Origin: CAG-303 sp034172985
Lineage (GTDB): Bacteria; Bacillota; Clostridia; Lachnospirales; Lachnospiraceae
DNA: 5,387 bases
Assembly: GCA_034172985.1 (NCBI GenBank)
Contig: JAXFDY010000080.1
Location: forward strand, 1-5,387
Direction: 5' to 3'
The translations under genes were made by a program, and so were the position numbers. Below, piece by piece: positions 5,010 to 5,387 of the stretch. A model generated the notes under the pieces. That model was not told where the DNA came from. It was given only the letters and a program-made list of their open reading frames with translations, and did no database searches. The first letter of the stretch is position 1; each line of letters starts with the position of its first letter.

Positions 5010-5387
5010 TTATTCAATTCCTTGAAATATCTGTGCAATCGGAGAATCTTTATCCAGGAATAATGTGGTTTCACCATCCTTAAGTGCTTCTTTTGCCGTA
5101 TCCAACGCTTTTGTAAACAGATAAAAATCTGCCTTTGTCGCATCATTATATGCTTCCGACAAAATCTGCATATACTGCGCCTCTCCCTCTGCAATGATTG
5201 TATCAGCTTTTGCCTGGGCTTCGGATTTCATCACAGCTACTTCTTTATCTGTGGTATTTCTTATAATCTGGGCTTCCGACTGTCCCTGCGCCGTATAGGC
5301 CGCTGCAATATTGTTACGTTCCGTAATCATACGCTCATATACCGCATCTTTATTTTCATTTGGAAGATCTAACACCTTAATTTCTAT
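5010..5387 (-). CDS. hflC: HflC-like SPFH/band 7 (stomatin-family) membrane protein, C-terminal part (5' end outside window)
   Basis: The last 125 residues are visible, and the frame stays open through the right edge, so the start lies outside. The segment begins IEIKVLDLPNENKDAVYERM, matching the end of the band 7 domain of HflC, where 'LP...' is followed by a run like 'A(V/I)Y.RM..ER'. Next comes the Ala/Glu-rich coiled coil with ERNNIAAAYTAQGQSEAQII (24-43) and EGEAQYMQILSEAY (67-80), then the 'DFYLF.KAL' element (87-95) typical of HflC/HflK. The tail ends IAQIFQGIE. HflC and HflK form a large membrane complex that surrounds and modulates the FtsH protease; hflK usually lies directly upstream, which here would be beyond the right edge. 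A GTG at 5375 is in frame but is internal to the conserved domain. Distinguishing HflC from HflK rests on the C-terminal pattern and is fairly but not fully certain. Confidence 0.85.
   Translation of the reverse strand: MEIKVLDLPNENKDAVYERMITERNNIAAAYTAQGQSEAQIIRNTTDKEVAVMKSEAQAKADTIIAEGEAQYMQILSEAYNDATKADFYLFTKALDTAKEALKDGETTLFLDKDSPIAQIFQGIE

Noticed and set aside
5006..5194. Minus-strand open frame of 62 codons inside the hflC-like gene
   Set aside because: Arg/Lys-rich out-of-frame reading of the coiled-coil region. The overlapping frame has a clear HflC match.

Overview
The window reads as chromosomal DNA from a low-GC Gram-positive bacterium of the class Clostridia, most likely Lachnospiraceae-like. 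This is an inference from the A/T-rich third positions, the strong AGGAGG-type ribosome binding sites, the L,D-transpeptidase architecture with a long N-terminal peptidoglycan-binding part, the YuxH-type EAL/HDOD protein and the style of the IS200/IS605 transposase start. No species can be named from sequence alone. Every supported gene lies on the minus strand, so transcription runs from the right edge to the left edge.

In order of transcription: (1) the 3' end of an hflC-like SPFH/band 7 gene (right edge to 5010); (2) a degenerate EAL plus HDOD signalling protein (4925-3714) with its own extended -10 promoter and an intrinsic terminator; (3) endonuclease IV, nfo (3638-2805), a complete AP endonuclease with all nine metal ligands; (4) a membrane-anchored YkuD L,D-transpeptidase (2682-1057) with a near-consensus promoter; (5) a compact 237-residue protein equal to only the N-terminal phosphotransfer half of PTS Enzyme I (1028-315), 28 nt behind the transpeptidase and closed by a strong terminator (296-235); (6) at the left edge, the left end of an IS200/IS605-family element with a large hairpin and the first 18 codons of tnpA (56-1).

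Four starts were moved inward from the longest possible reading frame, because the upstream extension contains the Shine-Dalgarno sequence or a terminator (transpeptidase 2682, Enzyme I-like protein 1028, Nfo 3638, HDOD protein 4925).

Functionally the region is mostly housekeeping: membrane protein quality control, signalling scaffold, base-excision repair and cell-wall cross-linking. The most notable item is the free-standing Enzyme I N-domain. It keeps the phosphorylatable histidine but has no PEP-binding barrel, and it sits in an apparent operon with a cell-wall transpeptidase. I see no CRISPR array, tRNA, rRNA or recognisable riboswitch. I did not find evidence for a large undescribed system; the Enzyme I fragment and its operon partner are the best candidates for something not well described.
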